Made by a program: the position numbers and the translations under genes
Part shown: piece after piece, positions 1 through 8,394 of the stretch
How positions within the stretch are numbered: the stretch's first letter is position 1
How the letters are laid out: the number at the start of each line of letters is the position of its first letter
Origin: Natrononativus amylolyticus
GTDB lineage: Archaea > Halobacteriota > Halobacteria > Halobacteriales > Natrialbaceae
Assembly: GCF_024362525.1 (NCBI RefSeq)
Contig: NZ_CP101458.1
Location: 930,001 to 994,000 of the forward strand
Direction: 5' to 3'
Length of the DNA stretch: 64,000 nt
Notes under the pieces: generated by a model
Databases searched by the model: none
Told to the model about the DNA's origin: nothing
Seen by the model: the letters and a program-made list of their open reading frames with translations, nothing else

Positions 1-204
1 TCGTTCGGCATCGACATCGTGTTCGCCGACGACGAAGGCGTGATCACGAGCATCGACCACGCGCCGGCGCCCGACCCTGACGAGGACGGCACCGAATCCG
101 ACCACCGGTATCCGGGACGCGGACAGTACGTCCTCGAGGTGGTCTACGAGTGGACCACGGAGCGCGGCGTCGAGGCGGGCGACGTCCTCGAGTTCGACCT
201 GTAG
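1..204 (+). CDS. DUF192 family protein, C-terminal part
   Basis: The gene is cut by the left window edge, so only the last 67 codons are visible, in frame from base 1 to a TAG stop. The text FGIDIVFADDEG near the start and the ending GVEAGDVLEFDL match the C-terminal half of DUF192 proteins, a small conserved family of unknown biochemical function in archaea and bacteria. An acidic haloarchaeal loop (about residues 22-36) separates the two conserved blocks. The N-terminus, and any signal peptide, cannot be judged. Confidence 0.75.
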   Translation, partial: SFGIDIVFADDEGVITSIDHAPAPDPDEDGTESDHRYPGRGQYVLEVVYEWTTERGVEAGDVLEFDL

Positions 205-235
205 CCCGCGGGACCCCGCCGCGGTCGATCGGTCG

Positions 236-246
236 GCTTTTTATCG
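236..246 (+). promoter_or_regulatory. TATA-like box for phosphopantoate ligase
   Basis: GCTTTTTATCG is centred about 25 bp before the GTG at 267. That is the spacing expected for a leaderless archaeal transcript, and it supports the GTG start over the longer upstream reading frame. Confidence 0.55.
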
Positions 247-266
247 ACGCCCGCCAGGTGTTCTCC

Positions 267-1052
267 GTGAGCGACCACGATCACGAAACCGTCCCGGCCG
301 TCGTCGACCACGAAGACGAGATCCCGGAGGACCATCCGCGCTACCAGGACCTCCTCACCCGCCACCGGATCGAGGCGGGCGTCGAAAAGGGAATCACCCA
401 CCTCCAGGGGATGCACGCCGAGGGGCGGGGCAGCGCCTTCGACTACCTGCTGGGCGAGGAGACGATCCCGAGCGCCGACGAGGCCGAGCGAGCGGCCGCC
501 GCACAGCTCCTGCTCGCCGACCACCCGGTGCTCTCGGTCAACGGCAACGTCGCCGCCCTCGTCCCCGGCGAGATCGTCGACCTCGCGGCGGCCGTCGACG
601 CCGATATCGAGGTCAACCTCTTCAACCGCACGCCCGAGCGCCTCGAGGCGATCGCCGACCACCTCCGAGAGCACGGTGCCGAGGAAGTCAGGGGGCTCGA
701 GGCCGATGCGCGGATTCCGGGTCTCGAGCACGAACGCGCGAAGGTCGACGCCGCCGGTATTTACGAGGCGGACGTCGTGCTGGTGCCCCTCGAGGACGGC
801 GACCGCGCCCAGGCGCTGTCGGCGATGGGCAAGACCGAGATCGTGATCGACCTCAACCCGCTGTCGCGCTCGCCGCGAGCCGCCGACGTTCCGATCGTCG
901 ACAACGTGATCCGGGCGGTGCCGAACGTGACCGCCCACGCGCGGGAGCTGGCGGACGCAGACGAGGCCGAGTTACGGGGGATTCTCGAGGGGTTCGACCG
1001 GGAGGCGGCGCTCGAGGACGCAGAGGAGCGGATCAGGACCGGCGACCGGTAA
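267..1052 (+). CDS. 4-phosphopantoate--beta-alanine ligase (archaeal phosphopantothenate synthetase)
   Basis: 261 residues, the usual length of the archaeal PPS family. It joins 4-phosphopantoate to beta-alanine with ATP, giving 4'-phosphopantothenate for coenzyme A; archaea use this with pantoate kinase in place of bacterial PanC/PanK. Recognisable blocks are HPRYQDLLTRHRIE near the N-terminus, LSVNGNVAALVPGE in the middle and MGKTEIVIDLNPLSRS in the C-terminal half. The start is the GTG at 267, because the reading frame upstream overlaps the DUF192 gene and a TATA-like box lies 25 bp upstream. It is cytosolic and probably transcribed alone. Confidence 0.88.
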   Translation: MSDHDHETVPAVVDHEDEIPEDHPRYQDLLTRHRIEAGVEKGITHLQGMHAEGRGSAFDYLLGEETIPSADEAERAAAAQLLLADHPVLSVNGNVAALVPGEIVDLAAAVDADIEVNLFNRTPERLEAIADHLREHGAEEVRGLEADARIPGLEHERAKVDAAGIYEADVVLVPLEDGDRAQALSAMGKTEIVIDLNPLSRSPRAADVPIVDNVIRAVPNVTAHARELADADEAELRGILEGFDREAALEDAEERIRTGDR

Positions 1053-1093
1053 GGTTCGAGCGGACATCGCAAACCGAGGCGAGAGGCGCGGTC

Positions 1094-1747
1094 TCAAAAC
1101 CGGTCCGTGATTCTGGGTGAGACGTTGTCGCGTCCGTTCTCGCGCTCGAGGACGTGTGAATCGTCGCCGTCGACGAGCGGCAGTCGGTCCCGCAGTTTCA
1201 ACGAGAGCTCCTTGACCCGGTAGTACGACACCGAGAGGTACTCGCTGAGCCGTCGCTCGAGGCCGTCGTCGACCTCGTACTCGAGGCCGTCCTCCAGGAG
1301 GTCGCCGTCGTACTCGGTGAGCCAGCGGCGGGTCAGTTCGACCCCCTTCTCGGCGTCGTATCCCCTGGTGGCGTAGTGTCTGAGCGGGTGGCGGATCCAG
1401 GAACACTCCCAGTGGGCGTAGACGTCGACGCAGTCCTCCCGGTCGGCCAGCGCGTGGAGGACGACGTGCACCTGATAGGAGGCGAGCGGCGAGGGTCGCC
1501 AGACCCACGAGCCCTCGGCGGTGTTGCCGTCCATCCGGACCTTGAGCGCGGCGATCGGGTTGCGGGAGAAACCGAGTTCCTCGAGAACCGACTCGATCTG
1601 TTCTTCCGAGCAGTGGGCGGTCAACACGTACTCGTCCGCGGTCGTGTGGCTGACCGCGTACCCCCCGAACGTCCCCCGAAGGAGGTAGTGGATCTGTGGA
1701 TAGAAGCTCCGTCGAACCGCGTTTACGGCGTCCTCTCTGTAACCCAT
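1094..1747 (-). CDS. conserved haloarchaeal protein of unknown function
   Basis: 217 residues from the ATG at 1747 (beginning MGYREDAVNAVRR). A start ten codons further upstream is possible but less likely. No catalytic motif or membrane segment is recognised. The chain is rich in aromatic and acidic residues. It has an N-terminal mixed alpha/beta-looking part, a middle section with many His/Trp (VHVVLHALADRED, YAHWECSW), and a helical C-terminus. It is convergent with the phosphopantoate ligase gene. Composition and codon use fit a real haloarchaeal gene; function unknown. Confidence 0.65.
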   Translation of the reverse strand: MGYREDAVNAVRRSFYPQIHYLLRGTFGGYAVSHTTADEYVLTAHCSEEQIESVLEELGFSRNPIAALKVRMDGNTAEGSWVWRPSPLASYQVHVVLHALADREDCVDVYAHWECSWIRHPLRHYATRGYDAEKGVELTRRWLTEYDGDLLEDGLEYEVDDGLERRLSEYLSVSYYRVKELSLKLRDRLPLVDGDDSHVLERENGRDNVSPRITDRF

Positions 1748-1874
1748 GGGCGATAGCGGGCGGTACAACGGTCTCACGTATGAGCGTTACCCGACCTGCC
1801 AGACGGCCGTTCGTTTTCGGAACGTTCGCCGGCCGATCTGCTGGGTCGGAACCCGGTCGTCGGAAAAGTGCCGT

Positions 1875-3395
1875 TCAGCGGTTGAAGAGCCTGGCGGGGA
1901 GCCACTTCTGGGCGGTCGGGCTGAATTCGGCGACCATCCGGGCGTCGTTCTCGGTGAAGGCGTCGGTGACGATCAACGAACCGACGTAGACGCTGAGGAC
2001 GGCCACCGGGAGAACGGCGGCGGTGATCGTCGCCGAGTCGATGAAGTAGACGACCGGCGCCCCCGCGATCGTCGCGGGAACGCCCGAGAGGACGATCTTC
2101 CCGAAGTCGCGGGTGAACGGGTGGATGCGGTCGACGTGGTAGAGTTCGGCGAGGGTGAGCAACCCGACGAGGACGAGCGCCGTCGCCGATCCGATGGCGG
2201 CGCCGTCGATGCCGAAGATCGGAACGAGCGCCATCGAGACGGCGAAGTTCGCCCCGAACAGGACGAGCGTGTTGACGAAGACCAGCCGCGAGTACCCCAT
2301 CCCCTGAAGCAGCGTGCCGTCGGGGCCACCGAAGGTGACGTTGAACAGGAACGCTCCGCAGAGCAGGGCGACGACGGTGCTGGCCTCGGTGTACTGCGGC
2401 GTGTACATCACCGAGAGGTACGCGCTCCCGCCGAGTGCGAGGACGATCGCGATCGGCAGCGTGATGCCGGCGATCCAGCGGGCGGCCACCCGGAACCGCT
2501 CTCTGACGAGCTCGGTGTCGTCCCGGGTTTCGGCGATCAGCGGCTTGAACACCGGCGCCAGCGAGTTGAAGATGATCATCAGTCCCGAGCCGAGCATGTA
2601 GCCGACGCGGTAGATGCCGACGTCGTCGGAGTCGAGGAAGAACCCGAGGACGAAGTAGTCGACGTGGCCCATCAGCACGTAGACCACGCTGGTCATCGCC
2701 AGCGGCAGCGAGTACCGGAGCATCGGCCCCGGCGCGACGAACTCGAGTTTCACGGAGAGCAGCGACCAGGCCTTGTACGTAAAGAGCGCCGAGCCGACCG
2801 TGATCGCGACGAACAGCCCGACGACGTAGCCGGTGATCAGCCCGAGCAGACCGAAGCCGGCCAGGAGCATACCGGCGGTGATCGTAAAGCGCACGATGGG
2901 GCGAACCAGGTCGCGCATGACGACGCGGTACTGGAGCTTCTTGATGCTGTAGTAGGAGGTGAGCAGGACGTTGTAGATCGCGAGCATCGGAATCGTCATG
3001 CTCAACAGCAACAGCGCGACCTGCAGCGACGGCTCCTGGAAGAAGTCGCTGACGTACGAGGCGCTAAAGGCGAGAAAGAGCGCGACCAGTGACGACGTGA
3101 CGAGGACGGTCGCGGTGACCTGGACGATCACGCCCTTGGCTTTCCCCTGTTCGCCCTCGTCCAGGTACTGCGGGACGAAGTAGTCGATCGCGAGCGGCAG
3201 CCCCAGGTTCGCGAACACCTGCATGAACAGGATCACCGACGTCGCCAGCACGAACAGCCCGTACACCGAGGGGCTGACGAACCGGGTCATCAGCATCACG
3301 ATGGCGAAGCCGAGCGCGCCGTTGATCACGTTTCCGACGAACGTGATACTCCCCTGTTTGGCCAGCGTGGAGACGCCTTCGTCGTGATCTGTCAT
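1875..3395 (-). CDS. MOP-superfamily polysaccharide/oligosaccharide flippase (Wzx-like)
   Basis: 506 residues with about 12-14 hydrophobic segments through the whole chain. The N-terminal block (LAKQGSITFVGNVINGALGF, then MLMTRFVSPSVYGLFVLATS) is typical of Wzx/RfbX-type polysaccharide biosynthesis proteins. Members flip lipid-linked glycans across the membrane; in haloarchaea such proteins (AglR-like) are linked to S-layer N-glycosylation or exopolysaccharide. No glycosyltransferases are adjacent, so the substrate cannot be inferred. Start ATG at 3395. Confidence 0.85.
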   Translation of the reverse strand: MTDHDEGVSTLAKQGSITFVGNVINGALGFAIVMLMTRFVSPSVYGLFVLATSVILFMQVFANLGLPLAIDYFVPQYLDEGEQGKAKGVIVQVTATVLVTSSLVALFLAFSASYVSDFFQEPSLQVALLLLSMTIPMLAIYNVLLTSYYSIKKLQYRVVMRDLVRPIVRFTITAGMLLAGFGLLGLITGYVVGLFVAITVGSALFTYKAWSLLSVKLEFVAPGPMLRYSLPLAMTSVVYVLMGHVDYFVLGFFLDSDDVGIYRVGYMLGSGLMIIFNSLAPVFKPLIAETRDDTELVRERFRVAARWIAGITLPIAIVLALGGSAYLSVMYTPQYTEASTVVALLCGAFLFNVTFGGPDGTLLQGMGYSRLVFVNTLVLFGANFAVSMALVPIFGIDGAAIGSATALVLVGLLTLAELYHVDRIHPFTRDFGKIVLSGVPATIAGAPVVYFIDSATITAAVLPVAVLSVYVGSLIVTDAFTENDARMVAEFSPTAQKWLPARLFNR

Positions 3396-3458
3396 AGACT
3401 CGAGTGTGCTGTGGGTGGTCGGTCGTGTCTCGGACGGCCGCGGGCCGTCGCCGCTCGG

Positions 3459-3839
3459 TCAGACGCTCGTCGCCGGCTCGAGTTCGTACTCCGCGACCTC
3501 GGCCGCGCGCTCGCCGAAGTCGGGGAACTCGATCTCGAACTCCCACTCCTCACCGGAGGTGACGTCCTCGACGTTCTCGATGACGGTGTCGAGTTCTTCG
3601 CCCTCCTCGTCGAGAAACGTCGCTCTGATCTCGACGTAGCTGAGTTCGCGCTCGCCCTCGTTTCGCACGACTCCCCAGACGTAGACGCGCTCGTCTTCGG
3701 TCCCGGGGTCGTCGCGAACGAGTTCGTCGTAGACGATCACGAGGTTCTCGGGCTCCCTGAGGTCTTCGCCGTTCTCCTCGAAGTAATCGAGACAGCCCGG
3801 CGTGAGCACGGCGACCGCAAGGAACGCGCGTCGTTTCAT
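3459..3839 (-). CDS. small lipoprotein with FxLYD-like domain
   Basis: 126 residues. The start is the ATG at 3839, which gives MKRRAFLAVAVLTPGC, a short signal sequence ending in a lipobox-like LTPGC, so the protein is probably lipid-anchored outside the membrane. The mature part contains VYVWGVVRNEGERELSYVEI, resembling the extracellular FxLYD/beta-sandwich proteins common in haloarchaea. The longer upstream frame lacks a plausible signal. Specific function unknown. Confidence 0.7.
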   Translation of the reverse strand: MKRRAFLAVAVLTPGCLDYFEENGEDLREPENLVIVYDELVRDDPGTEDERVYVWGVVRNEGERELSYVEIRATFLDEEGEELDTVIENVEDVTSGEEWEFEIEFPDFGERAAEVAEYELEPATSV

Positions 3840-3977
3840 TCTCTGGATGAGTTTCGAACGGACGGCTATTGAGCGTTCTGGCGGAGCCACACCCTGCCGG
3901 CACTCGGGTCTCGAGGACTCGTCGAAGCCGATCGATCGCGATACACTTTTCACCACCCGGAGTTACTACCCGGTTGT

Positions 3978-4907
3978 ATGACTGAGTTCGAACGGTTCAG
4001 CGAGGTCGGCGAAGCGGACGTAACGCGCGCGATCGGCCAGGAGTGGACCGAGGAGTTCATGGACTTCTCGGATTCGGACGTCATCATCGTCGGGGGCGGC
4101 CCCTCGGGGCTCACCGCGGCGAAGGAACTCGCCGAGCGCGGCGTGAAGACGATGGTCGTCGAGAAGAACAACTACCTCGGCGGCGGCTTCTGGCTCGGCG
4201 GCTTTCTGATGAACAAGGTCACCGTTCGCAGCCCGGCCGAGCGGATTCTCGAGGACCTCGAGGTCGACTACAAGCAGTCCCGGGACAGTGAGGGACTGTA
4301 CGTCGCGAACGGTCCCCACGCCTGCTCGGCGCTGATCAAGGCCGCCTGCGACGCGGGCGCGAAGATGCAGAACATGACCGAGTTCACGGACATCGTCATC
4401 CGCGAGGATCACCGCGTCTCGGGGATCGTGATGAACTGGACGCCGGTCCACGCCCTGCCGCGCGAGATCACCTGCGTCGACCCCATCGCCGTCGAGGCCG
4501 ACCTGGTGATCGACGCCACCGGTCACGACGCGATGGCGATCACGAAACTCGACGAGCGCGGCGTACTCGACGCACCCGGCATCCAGAGCGCGAAGGAGCG
4601 CGGTCAGGTCATGGACCAGACCGATTCGGAGTCCTACGGCGCCCCCGGCCACGACTCGCCCGGCCACGACTCGATGTGGGTCGGCAAGAGCGAGGACGCC
4701 GTCGTCGAGCACACCGGCCTCGTCCACGAGGGCCTGATCGCCACCGGGATGTCCGTCGCGACGACCTACGGTCTGCCGCGAATGGGACCGACCTTCGGCG
4801 CCATGCTCGTCTCCGGCAAGCGCGCCGCCCAGATCGCCTTGGACGAACTCGAGGTCGACGCCGATCCCGTCGAACTCACTTCGCGAGCCGCACCGGCCGA
4901 CGACTGA
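3978..4907 (+). CDS. thi4: Thi4-type thiamine thiazole synthase
   Basis: 309 residues. The enzyme makes the adenylated thiazole moiety of thiamine from NAD and glycine. The dinucleotide-binding motif GGGPSG is at residues 39-44, followed by [13 protein letters not shown]. Residue 166 is Cys in the context REITCVDPI. This is the position of the sulfur-donating Cys of yeast and haloarchaeal Thi4; sulfide-dependent methanogen enzymes have His there. The haloarchaeal protein is therefore expected to be the Cys-dependent, single-turnover type. The ATG at 3978 is the only well-placed start. Confidence 0.9.
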   Translation: MTEFERFSEVGEADVTRAIGQEWTEEFMDFSDSDVIIVGGGPSGLTAAKELAERGVKTMVVEKNNYLGGGFWLGGFLMNKVTVRSPAERILEDLEVDYKQSRDSEGLYVANGPHACSALIKAACDAGAKMQNMTEFTDIVIREDHRVSGIVMNWTPVHALPREITCVDPIAVEADLVIDATGHDAMAITKLDERGVLDAPGIQSAKERGQVMDQTDSESYGAPGHDSPGHDSMWVGKSEDAVVEHTGLVHEGLIATGMSVATTYGLPRMGPTFGAMLVSGKRAAQIALDELEVDADPVELTSRAAPADD

Positions 4908-4941
4908 CCTCCGACACGTCGCTCTCGTTTTCAGCAACCGG

Positions 4942-6531
4942 TTACGCCGACCTGCCGAACGCGAACAGACAGGTCGGCATCGCCCCCGATTCGGGTGCAC
5001 AGTGGTCGGCCACGAGCCCGTCGTAGAACGTGAGTCCCGTGCCGCCGAGCGCCCGGTGGGCGAACGTCGCGAGATACAGTCGGCCGAGCGCGACCCCCGC
5101 CTCGAGCTGGGCCAGCCGGTACCCCCGGTTCCCGAGGCGGTCGACGACCGTTCCGATATCGGCCAGCAGGTAGACGTTCACGTGAGCGTCGCCCGCCCAG
5201 GACTGCTCGAGGGCGAGTTCGGTCTGCAGTTCGGAGTTCGCGTCGCCGGTGCGCTCGAGGGTCGCCTCCTCGTGGTCGTACCGGTAGGTACCGTCCGGGA
5301 CGCCCTCGACGTCCGTCGAGAGCACGACCACGTCGTTGTACGCGAGCCCGGTTGCCTCGCCGCCGTTCCAGTCGCCGGGAACGCCCCGTAAGGCCCGGTC
5401 GAGCACCGTCCCGACCTGTCGGCGCGTCGGCCCGCGGTCGGAGAACTCGCGGCGCGAACCCCGCCGAACGATCGTGTGGTGGAGCGGCCGGGCGGTAGCC
5501 GTCTCGTGGTCGACCGGCTCGAGAGCGACGCGCTCACCCGACTCGGATCCGCCCGCACCGGGCGCGAGCGCGTCGATCTCGCCGACATCGAGACACCGCG
5601 CTCGCCAGGCAGCCGCGTCGTCGCCGCTCTCGAGGGTACTTTGCCGCCAGGCCTCGTGGATCAGCGGGTAGTCGACCGGGTCCGCCGAGAGCGGCTCCGT
5701 CTCGGGATCGATCGGGTCGACCGCTCGCGGCTCGGGCGTCGGCTCGTCCCGCCCCAGCGGGACGAGCGCGACCGGCGCCTCCTCGGTCGGGTCGACGCCG
5801 ACGAGCCTCGAGACCGCCCCGTCGGCGAAGCCGGCGACGACCTCGGCGCGGGTGTCAAGCGCGTGGGCGGCCCCCAGGAGGTTCGCGAGAACCGTACCAG
5901 CGTCCCAGAACGCGTGTCGGTACGTCCGCTCGCGGTACTTCCAGGCGTTTCGCCACCAGGTCGAGGTGGCGACGACGGTCACCGGCGCGTCGGCGATCCC
6001 GGTTTCGTTCTCCGCGGCCTGCGAACCGCCGTCGGACGCCGCCGACTCGCCGACCGCCTCGGCGAGCACCCCGCGGTAGTCGCCCGTTCGGAGCACGTCC
6101 AGCGAGAACCGCCGCGGGTCGAAGTGATAGACGCCGGCGGGGAGTCCCTCGAGGTCGCCGCAGACGGCGTAGCAGTCGACGTGGTACAGTTTTCCGGTAC
6201 AGGAGGCCGCCCTGAACAGCACCTCCTCGCCGTTTCGCGTGACGCGATTGACGACGCCGTTCGCCTCGTAGAGCAGCGTCGCGAGCGTCCGCCGGTCGAG
6301 GTCGCCGGCGGACGACTGCTCGGTGCCGGCCAGCGGGTCGGCGACAGGTTCCCCGATCACCGACAACGTCGGCTGTACCGGCGGCCGGACGCCCTCGAGC
6401 GGTTCCACGGAGAGGTCCCGGTAGCGCTTGTACGGGCGCGGTTTGATCGCGGGGTCCGGCGGCGTGTACTGCTCGCGCACACTCTCGGGGTCGTGGTTCG
6501 TCCGGTCGTGGTACTCGCGGGCGTCTACCAT
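4942..6531 (-). CDS. SagB/ThcOx-type protein with two nitroreductase domains
   Basis: 529 residues from the ATG at 6531 (MVDAREYHDRTNHDP). The long frame upstream of this is antisense to the epimerase gene and is rejected. Two nitroreductase-like FMN domains are visible. The first spans about residues 80-270 (LATLLYEANGV, FRAASCTGKLYHVDCY, GVYHFDP). The second starts near residue 365 (HHTIVRRGSRREF) and runs to the end (CLFAFGRSA). SagB/ThcOx enzymes oxidise azolines in modified peptides, but no YcaO cyclodehydratase or precursor peptide lies nearby, so the substrate is unknown. Confidence 0.78.
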   Translation of the reverse strand: MVDAREYHDRTNHDPESVREQYTPPDPAIKPRPYKRYRDLSVEPLEGVRPPVQPTLSVIGEPVADPLAGTEQSSAGDLDRRTLATLLYEANGVVNRVTRNGEEVLFRAASCTGKLYHVDCYAVCGDLEGLPAGVYHFDPRRFSLDVLRTGDYRGVLAEAVGESAASDGGSQAAENETGIADAPVTVVATSTWWRNAWKYRERTYRHAFWDAGTVLANLLGAAHALDTRAEVVAGFADGAVSRLVGVDPTEEAPVALVPLGRDEPTPEPRAVDPIDPETEPLSADPVDYPLIHEAWRQSTLESGDDAAAWRARCLDVGEIDALAPGAGGSESGERVALEPVDHETATARPLHHTIVRRGSRREFSDRGPTRRQVGTVLDRALRGVPGDWNGGEATGLAYNDVVVLSTDVEGVPDGTYRYDHEEATLERTGDANSELQTELALEQSWAGDAHVNVYLLADIGTVVDRLGNRGYRLAQLEAGVALGRLYLATFAHRALGGTGLTFYDGLVADHCAPESGAMPTCLFAFGRSA

Positions 6532-6696
6532 GCAGGGAGACGCGACCGGGAGCCACAAAAACCTCCGGTAGGCCGAGCGCACACTCGACCTCGACGACGA
6601 CCGGCCCCGAAGCGGGGACGACGGCGTGTCGAATCCGGCCCGGCCGCCCTCGCCGGAAGCCACATCGTTTTCGCCCCGCGTCGGAAAGGCCCACCT

Positions 6697-7596
6697 ATGA
6701 CAGTCGTCGTAACCGGGGCGACCGGCGGCGCTGGCAGCCGGATCGTCGAGGAGCTCGCGACCGCCGGCCGCGAGGTCGTCGGCGTCGACCTCGAACGACC
6801 GCCGAACCCCCGCGAGAGCGATGCGACGTTCCTCGAGGCCGACCTGACCGACCAGGGCCAGGCCTGGGAGGCGATCCAGACGGCGGAACCCGACGCGGTG
6901 GTTCACTTCGCGGCGATCCCGCGACCCGGGATCACGACCGACGCCGAGACCTTCATGACGAACGTCTCGAGTGCCTACCACGTCCTCGAGGCCGCCGGGA
7001 GAGCGGGGGCAGACGTGGTCTGGGCCTCGAGCGAGAGCATCTACGGCTCGGTGTTCGCCGCCGAGCCGTGGCTCCCCGACTATCTCCCGGTCGACGAGTC
7101 CCACCCGCGGCGGCCGGCGGACCCCTACGCGACCTCCAAACTCGTCGGCGAGGAGCTCGGGGCGATGGCCGCCCGCAAACACGGGATCTCGGTGATCTCG
7201 ATCCGCCCGTCCTGGATCACCTATTCCGGCGAGCAGCGCACCGCCGCGGCACGCGAGCGATTCGACCCCGAAACCGCCGAGAAGAGCGGCAACTTCTGGA
7301 CCTACGTGGACGTGCGCGACGTGGTCTCGATGGTCCGGGCCGCCCTCGAGGCCGACCGCGACGGCCACGACGTCTACCTGGCGGCCGCGGCGGAGAACTT
7401 CCTGGGTCGGCCGACCGCCGACGTGATCGAGACGGTGTTCGGCGAGTTGCCCGGGGAGTGCGACCTCGAGGGCGACGAGTCGGCGTTCACCACCGCGAAA
7501 GCCCGCGCGGAGCTGGGCTGGGAGCCGGCGCACTCCTGGCGGGAGGCGGAGCTCGAGGAGCCGTGCAAGCCGGCGTTTCTGCGCTCTGACGGCTGA
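6697..7596 (+). CDS. NAD-dependent epimerase/dehydratase (extended SDR)
   Basis: 299 residues from the ATG at 6697. The nucleotide-binding motif GATGGAGS starts at residue 7. Ser residues at 111-112 (WASSESIYG) and Tyr144/Lys148 (DPYATSKLV) form the SDR catalytic set. It is an extended SDR of the NAD-dependent epimerase/dehydratase class, near the uronate-dehydrogenase/UDP-sugar-epimerase-like branch. The actual sugar or other substrate cannot be assigned. It is divergent from the SagB-like gene and convergent with the Dph6-like gene. Confidence 0.82.
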   Translation: MTVVVTGATGGAGSRIVEELATAGREVVGVDLERPPNPRESDATFLEADLTDQGQAWEAIQTAEPDAVVHFAAIPRPGITTDAETFMTNVSSAYHVLEAAGRAGADVVWASSESIYGSVFAAEPWLPDYLPVDESHPRRPADPYATSKLVGEELGAMAARKHGISVISIRPSWITYSGEQRTAAARERFDPETAEKSGNFWTYVDVRDVVSMVRAALEADRDGHDVYLAAAAENFLGRPTADVIETVFGELPGECDLEGDESAFTTAKARAELGWEPAHSWREAELEEPCKPAFLRSDG

Positions 7597-7605
7597 ACCG
7601 CGCGG

Positions 7606-8331
7606 CTACTCGAGCCGCGCCCCGGTCACCCGAATCCGCCCCCGCGTCCCCTCCCACTCCGTCTCGTACTCGAGGGCCAGCCGCCGATCCATGTGTGGCC
7701 CGTCGACCACCAGCGTCTCGAACTCGCCGCCCTCTCCGAGGATGTGGACCCCGTACCGCTCGTTGAGCTCCTCGAGTTCCGCCAGCGCCGCCTCGTCGAG
7801 GGTCCGGCCGAGCCAGGACTCGTCGAGGCCGCCCGCCGCCACCTGGACGAGCAGAATTTCGAAGCCGGCCTCGAGCATCGCGTCCGCGAGTTCCCGCGGC
7901 TCCTCGCGCCACAGTGGGGCGTAGAGGTCACAGCCCAGGCGATCGCACATCCCCTCGATCCGGCTCGTCTGGTACTCGCTCTCGACGGCGCCCGCGGTGA
8001 CGCCCGCGATGCCGCCCTCGAGTTCCGCGTCGAGTTCCCGAAGCGCGGCCTCGAGCGGTTCGAGTTCGGCGTCGCCCTGATCGCTCGAGTTCGCCGCGGC
8101 TTGGGCTTCGAAGTCGGCGGGTTCGACGTCGACGAGCGGAATCCCCATGCTCTCGGCGGCCAGCGCCGCCAGCCTCGTCTCGGGGACGTGGTACATGTAT
8201 GAGTCGCCCGCGGGATGAACCGTGACCAGCCGCCGGACGTCGAGGCCGGCCTCGAGCGCGCGGTACACGGCCCACGAGGAGTCCTTCCCGCCCGAGAAGA
8301 GCCCCACCCAGGCGCCGTCTATCTCGCTCAT
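7606..8331 (-). CDS. diphthine--ammonia ligase-like ATP pyrophosphatase
   Basis: 241 residues. The PP-loop SGGKDSS is at residues 13-19, followed by MYHVPETRLAALAAESMGIPLV, typical of the MJ0570/Dph6 family. The C-terminal part carries GEGGEFETLVVDGPHM, a family signature. Dph6 amidates diphthine on elongation factor 2 to diphthamide using ATP and ammonium. Length and motifs fit well. Assignment rests on family membership, as there is no diphthamide neighbour here. Confidence 0.83.
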   Translation of the reverse strand: MSEIDGAWVGLFSGGKDSSWAVYRALEAGLDVRRLVTVHPAGDSYMYHVPETRLAALAAESMGIPLVDVEPADFEAQAAANSSDQGDAELEPLEAALRELDAELEGGIAGVTAGAVESEYQTSRIEGMCDRLGCDLYAPLWREEPRELADAMLEAGFEILLVQVAAGGLDESWLGRTLDEAALAELEELNERYGVHILGEGGEFETLVVDGPHMDRRLALEYETEWEGTRGRIRVTGARLE

Positions 8332-8394
8332 ACGATGAGCTACAGCGACGCGAATAAAGGGATGACGGGTCGGGACGGGCGTTCGAGTGAAGTG

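Noticed and set aside
1746-3092. Plus-strand 448-codon frame opposite the flippase
   Set aside because: It is the complement of a clear multi-pass membrane protein. Its Glu/Asp/Arg-rich text is the usual mirror of hydrophobic codons.
3900-3978. Possible thiamine riboswitch ahead of thi4
   Set aside because: Fewer than 80 bases separate thi4 from the previous gene region, and the conserved thi-box sequence was not found.
5476-6696. Plus-strand open frame upstream of the epimerase
   Set aside because: It is antisense to the SagB-like gene. GC-rich haloarchaeal DNA leaves long open shadow frames, and the composition is Arg/Val/Gly-rich without motifs.
4942-7533. Very long minus-strand reading frame of 863 codons
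   Set aside because: Its first ~330 codons are antisense to the well-supported epimerase gene and show Arg/Gly-rich shadow composition. Only the part from the ATG at 6531 is a gene.
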